From Paraburkholderia azotifigens (GTDB lineage: Bacteria > Pseudomonadota > Gammaproteobacteria > Burkholderiales > Burkholderiaceae): a stretch of 64,000 bases of DNA. The translations under genes were made by a program, and so were the position numbers. The DNA lies in contig NZ_VOQS01000003.1 of the NCBI RefSeq assembly GCF_007995085.1, positions 620,001-684,000 on the forward strand, given 5' to 3'. This document shows, piece by piece, positions 60,613 through 64,000 of the stretch. The notes under the pieces are model-generated. The model was not told the origin of the DNA. It ran no database searches and worked only from the letters and a program-made list of their open reading frames with translations. The stretch's first letter is position 1, and each line of letters begins with the position of its first letter.

Positions 60613-61235
60613 AGGCCACAACACCGGCGGCAAGGCGCACGCGGTTCGCGTGGAGCGCGATCGGCGCGGCGCTCGCCGCTTGTGCGGCGGGATGCTCGAC
60701 GCCCGACAAGATCACGCTGCTGCCCAATTCCGATGGCACCGTCGGCTCCGTCGTCGTGCGCAGCGGCGACAAGACCCAGGTGCTGGATCACGCCTACGCG
60801 ACGGCCGAAGTGGCGAAGAGCGGCAAGATCGAACAGACCGTCGACACGCCCGCGAACGTCGAAACACGCTACGGCCCGCTGCTCGCCGCGCAGCCGCCGC
60901 GCCCCACGACGTTCACGATCAACTTCCTGTTCGACTCGGCGACAGAACTGGCGCCGCAATCGGCCGCCACGGTGCGGGAAATGAAGGCCGTGCTCGCCAG
61001 GTGGCCCGCGCCGCATCTGACCGTCGTCGGCCATACGGATCTCGCGGGCTCGCAGGAATACGACGACAAGCTGTCGATGCAGCGCGCGCAGACGGTCGCG
61101 AAGTTCCTCGTCAAGGCGGGCATTCCGGCGAAGGAAATCGAAACGGCCGCACGCGGCAAGCGCGAACCGCTCGTGCACACGGCGGATGGCGTCCCCAATC
61201 AGATGAATCGGCGCGTCGTCATTACAATCCAATGA
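60609..61235 (+). CDS. OmpA-family lipoprotein
   Basis: A 208-residue lipoprotein; TTG 60609 overlaps the previous stop (TTGA). The N-terminal signal ends in a lipobox-like CAAGC. The C-terminal OmpA domain is full: FTINFLFDSATELAPQSAAT, LTVVGHTDLAGSQEYDDKLS, MQRAQTVAKFLVKAGIPAKE and NQMNRRVVITIQ, with the Asp and Arg that bind diaminopimelate of peptidoglycan. It anchors an envelope complex to the wall. It is the middle gene of the FecR-OmpA-CHASE2 operon. Confidence 0.88.
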   Translation: MKATTPAARRTRFAWSAIGAALAACAAGCSTPDKITLLPNSDGTVGSVVVRSGDKTQVLDHAYATAEVAKSGKIEQTVDTPANVETRYGPLLAAQPPRPTTFTINFLFDSATELAPQSAATVREMKAVLARWPAPHLTVVGHTDLAGSQEYDDKLSMQRAQTVAKFLVKAGIPAKEIETAARGKREPLVHTADGVPNQMNRRVVITIQ

Positions 61236-61288
61236 TCAGGGTGACACCTCACCGCGTCCGTGGCCGGCATTGACGTGCCGTTGATCCG

Positions 61289-62854
61289 ATGAAACGCTTG
61301 AGCGCTGCATGGGTGACGTTTTTCCGTAAGCTGCTAAAGGCGGGACAAGGCCGCCCGGTCGCACTGGCCGTGCTGTTCGGACTGAGCCTGCTCAACCTGT
61401 CCAGCGAATGGCCCGGCGGCATCCCGCGTCCACGGGTGTTCGACAAGCTCGACGACGTCATGCCGGATTCGTTCAACTCGGCGCGGCAGCTGCTTTTCGA
61501 TCACTACCAGCGGCGCTTTCCACGCGTGCCGGCTTCGCAGCCCGTGATCATCGTAGCAATCGACGACAAGACGCTGGCCGCCGTGGGTCAATGGCCGTGG
61601 CCTCGCAACAAGCTGGCAAATCTCGTCGATGCGATCGCGGCGCAGCAGCCGCTCGCTATCGGCCTCGACGTCTACATGCCGGAGGCCGATCAGACTTCGC
61701 CCGACAAGGTCGCCGACAACCTGCCCGCGTCCGCCGCCGCGCTCGCCGCCGGTTTGCGTGCGCTGCCGAGCCACGAGACCATCCTCGCCGACGCATTGCG
61801 CGCCGCGCCCTCCGTACTCGGCGCAGCCGCCGTCGATCACGCCGCACTCGATACCAGCACCGATCTGCGCAGCGCGCCCATCCTCGTGCATGGCGCCGAT
61901 CCCATCAACATGGTGAAGCGCTATGGCTACGTGCTCGCGAGCCTGCCTGAATTGCAGGCGGCGGCGCACGGCCAGGCGTTGCTGAACGTGGCGCTCGAAC
62001 AGGGCACGGTGCGGCGCATTCCGCTGGTGCTGGGTCTCGGCGACAAGCTGGTGCCGTGCATGCCGATCGAAATGCTGCGGGTCGTCACGCGATCGGCTGC
62101 CATCGACGTGTATGCCGACGCGGCGGGCATGCAGTCGGTCGGCGTCGCCGATGTGCAGGTGCCCACGCAGCCCGACGGCGACATCTGGCTGCATTTCGCG
62201 TCCATGCGGTCGACGCAGCATCGCTATGTGTCGGCTCGCGACGTCCTGCAAGGACAGATCGATCCCGCGCGCTTTCACAACAAGCTCGTGCTGGTCGGGC
62301 TGACGGGCACGGGCCTCACCGATATGCGCACGACCGCATTGGGCGAACTGGTGCCGGGCATCGAAATCCAGGCTCAGATCATCGAGACGATCTTCGAAGG
62401 ACGCTTCCTGCGGCGGCCGGTGTGGGTGAAATGGGCGGAGACCTTATTCGTGCTCGGATTCGGGCTTCTGATCATCTGGTATATCCCGCATACCGATTCG
62501 CGACTCGCGGCGCTCGTGCGTGCCGTGCCGAAGGCGACGGCCATGCTCGGCGTCGTGCTCAATCTGCTGCTGCTCGCGGCCTGCCTGCTGCTGTTCAAGT
62601 TCTTCGGCTTGCTCGTCGATGCGGCGTCGATCTTCATCATCCTGTCGGCCGTCACGGGCTGCTTCTTCTCGACGGCCTTGCTGGACACCGCACAAACGCT
62701 GCGCGATGCGCTGCGCTCGCGTCCGACGAAAAAACACCCGCCCGAAACAACGCCGCCGGATCAACCCGTTCGCCAGCCTGAGCCGACCACAACAGCGATC
62801 GCGAAGCGCCAGCCAGCGGCGCCTCGCGACGGCGCGGATCAGCTTCCGCGATAG
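61289..62854 (+). CDS. CHASE2 sensor protein lacking an output domain
   Basis: A 521-residue membrane sensor. One N-terminal helix (residues about 22-38) is followed by an extracytoplasmic CHASE2 domain: IIVAIDDKTLAAVGQWPWPR, GLDVYMPEADQTSPDKVADN, GYVLASLPELQAAAHGQAL and RFHNKLVLVGLTGTGLTD. Three more helices come at about 393-475. CHASE2 proteins normally end in an adenylate cyclase, kinase or GGDEF domain. Here only a Pro/Thr-rich tail of about 50 residues follows, so the output must come from a partner. It overlaps the convergent gene by 16 bases. Confidence 0.88.
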   Translation: MKRLSAAWVTFFRKLLKAGQGRPVALAVLFGLSLLNLSSEWPGGIPRPRVFDKLDDVMPDSFNSARQLLFDHYQRRFPRVPASQPVIIVAIDDKTLAAVGQWPWPRNKLANLVDAIAAQQPLAIGLDVYMPEADQTSPDKVADNLPASAAALAAGLRALPSHETILADALRAAPSVLGAAAVDHAALDTSTDLRSAPILVHGADPINMVKRYGYVLASLPELQAAAHGQALLNVALEQGTVRRIPLVLGLGDKLVPCMPIEMLRVVTRSAAIDVYADAAGMQSVGVADVQVPTQPDGDIWLHFASMRSTQHRYVSARDVLQGQIDPARFHNKLVLVGLTGTGLTDMRTTALGELVPGIEIQAQIIETIFEGRFLRRPVWVKWAETLFVLGFGLLIIWYIPHTDSRLAALVRAVPKATAMLGVVLNLLLLAACLLLFKFFGLLVDAASIFIILSAVTGCFFSTALLDTAQTLRDALRSRPTKKHPPETTPPDQPVRQPEPTTTAIAKRQPAAPRDGADQLPR

Positions 62855-63120
62855 ACCTGATCGCGGCTGCCGACCGATGCACGGCGGCCTGACTGCGTGC
62901 TCATGGCTTCGTCGCCGCCGACGCTCGCGCGGCTTGCTTCAGCGGCTTTTGCCTGCGCTGCTTCGGCAGCCAGCGTTTGCGCGGTTTGACCCGCTTGCGA
63001 AGCGGGCGCGCCGACTTCCGGCGAATAGTACGGCGCAGGACCATAACCGCTTGCAAAAACAGGAGCAGCCAGCGACGCAGCGCTTGCGACGAACACAGCA
63101 ACGATGATCTTCGATTTCAT
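62839..63120 (-). CDS. DUF4148-family exported protein
   Basis: A 93-residue exported protein. The signal peptide MKSKIIVAVFVASAASLAAP ends VFAS. The mature part is Ala/Gln rich (QAGQTAQTLAAEAAQAKAAE) and ends in a basic tail (RRASVGSRDQVYRGS). This is the small DUF4148 family, abundant and of unknown role in Burkholderiaceae. GGAG lies before ATG 63120. Its 3' end overlaps the convergent CHASE2 gene by 16 bases. Confidence 0.82.
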   Translation of the reverse strand: MKSKIIVAVFVASAASLAAPVFASGYGPAPYYSPEVGAPASQAGQTAQTLAAEAAQAKAAEASRASVGGDEAMSTQSGRRASVGSRDQVYRGS

Positions 63121-63585
63121 AAGGACTCCGATTAAAAAAAATAACGCCTTGACGCGTTGCGCTCACGCTGCGCGTCAATGTTTCGGCGTTGATGGGACGA
63201 TGTGCGCGGCCGGCGTGCGGCACGCTGACAAAAGGCTCAAACGGACAACACTTTCGCGAACTCTTTCGAACTCTGATCGATGCTGCCGACGCCGGGGCAA
63301 ACATGCGGACCGGTCGTCGTTGCGCCCGCGGCTATTAATGCACGGCGTATGCCAGTCGAGTGCGGTTAGCCGCACCCGAGCTGCAAGGCGTTTGAAAACA
63401 AAGAGAAAAGCCCGCTCGCCGCCATCGGTCTGATCATTCTTTCGCACGGCGGCATGTCGGCCGTTGGCCAACGGATCAGCAGCAGCTGTCCGTCGTTGAC
63501 CAACAAAACATCAGGCCGCGAGTACCGCGCATTGCGCGCGGCACTCGCGGCCTGTTTCAGTCGTCTGCTGCAAAACATGTCAGCG
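63121..63585. other. intergenic region at the right edge
   Basis: This stretch holds the promoter of the DUF4148 gene, with an A/T-rich run about 15 bases before its start, and the terminator hairpin of the partial gene at 63512-63554. I see no gene in the middle; the short frames there lack ribosome sites. Confidence 0.45.
63512..63554 (-). terminator. long hairpin terminator of the partial right-edge gene
   Basis: CAGGCCGCGAGT and ACTCGCGGCCTG form a 12-bp perfect outer stem, with an inner CCGCGC/GCGCGG stem. On the minus strand it is followed by a T-rich tail (TGATGTTTTG), 32 bases after the stop of the partial gene. Confidence 0.7.
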
Positions 63586-64000
63586 TTATTGCGGCTCGTA
63601 CCAGTTGTAGGTCGCGAGCGTGCTCACAGGCGTGCCGATCTGCAACGTGACGTCGCGGTGCGAGGTCAGAGGGATATCGCGCAATTCGCCCTCGTAGCGG
63701 CGCACATCGCCGTTGTCATTGATGTACGCGACCACCGTCCCCGTGACGCCCGCCACGTTGGTTCTCGACAGCGTCTGGCCCCAGATGTCGAAGAACTGTC
63801 CCAGCGTGAAGTTCTTCACGCTCGGCGTTTCGATGTGGATGATGCCCGTCTGGTCGTGCGTGTGCATCTCGTAGTTGCACTGCGAGAGAATGCCGACGTT
63901 CTTCGGCAACGCAAGCCATTGCCCGTTGTTGATGATGGCCAGATGCGCGTGCACGTGATACACCTCGCTCATGCCCGACGCGCAGACGAGCCCGTCGACG
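63586..64000 (-). CDS. hypothetical protein, 5' end beyond the window
   Basis: At least 137 residues are visible. The frame stays open to the window edge (preceding residues VDGLVCASG before MSEVYHVHAHL), so the N-terminus lies outside. Visible parts are VYHVHAHLAIINNGQWLALP, then QCNYEMHTHDQTGIIHIETP, FTLGQFFDIWGQTLSRTNVA and VAYINDNGDVRRYEGELRDI. The His-rich HVHAHL and MHTHD segments suggest metal binding. The family is not named with certainty. Confidence 0.72.
   Translation of the reverse strand, partial: VDGLVCASGMSEVYHVHAHLAIINNGQWLALPKNVGILSQCNYEMHTHDQTGIIHIETPSVKNFTLGQFFDIWGQTLSRTNVAGVTGTVVAYINDNGDVRRYEGELRDIPLTSHRDVTLQIGTPVSTLATYNWYEPQ

Overview
This window is high-GC chromosomal DNA (roughly two thirds G+C by eye) from a betaproteobacterium of the Burkholderiaceae. 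Paraburkholderia, Caballeronia or Burkholderia fit best. The evidence is the protein families together: a DUF4148 exported protein, the DUF3141-pta-ackA-fabI set, a Burkholderia-style toxin linker, a spherulin-4 exported protein and the dense GC-biased codon use. I see no rRNA, tRNA, CRISPR array, complete insertion sequence, phage or replication origin.

Layout. 0-2 kb: lipoprotein, exported protein and lytic transglycosylase, possibly the tail of a pilus or secretion locus, then a transposase-like helix-turn-helix gene and an AT-richer spacer. 2.5-8.9 kb: small exported and membrane proteins, a DUF484-GGDEF diguanylate cyclase, YbjQ and Pmp3-like proteins, a TauE-type permease and an acyl-CoA dehydrogenase. 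9.3-14.9 kb: a tight co-directional cluster of PhaC-like DUF3141 protein, phosphate acetyltransferase, acetate kinase, enoyl-ACP reductase and a small RRM-like protein. 15-17.7 kb: a stand-alone rpoD with a TTG start and a palindrome at its promoter. 17.7-20.3 kb: PRC-barrel protein, exported protein, and a spherulin-4 family protein behind a c-di-GMP-I (GEMM) riboswitch.

20.5-25.9 kb: a non-phosphorylating sugar-acid (Weimberg-type) cluster of FAH-family dehydratase, IlvD/EDD-type xylonate/arabonate dehydratase, LacI-family regulator and SMP-30 lactonase, with LacI-type operators. 25.8-30.5 kb: a 9-bp tandem repeat, a PKMT-like methyltransferase, SUMT, a CBS protein and tRNA 2-selenouridine synthase. 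30.6-34.3 kb: a GGDEF-EAL protein, a YfcF-type glutathione transferase and a GNAT enzyme. 34.5-41 kb: a small lipoprotein, an LprI-like protein, a Fur-box-controlled TonB receptor, a gamma-glutamylcyclotransferase-like protein and an aldehyde dehydrogenase. 41-44 kb: a LysR regulator and a toxin/immunity-like island. 44.5-48.8 kb: a MacAB/DevBCA-like efflux operon. 49-64 kb: SAM methyltransferase, tannase/feruloyl esterase, two MFS transporters, a subtilase next to a separate propeptide-like protein, NudC, a second LysR regulator, a FecR-OmpA-CHASE2 operon, and a partial gene at the right edge.

Two themes recur. The first is c-di-GMP: two turnover enzymes plus a riboswitch on a probable matrix-polysaccharide hydrolase. 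The second is carbon catabolism and acyl metabolism. The least ordinary items are the riboswitch-spherulin pair, the free propeptide beside the subtilase, the output-less CHASE2 operon, the toxin/immunity island and the palindrome at the rpoD promoter.
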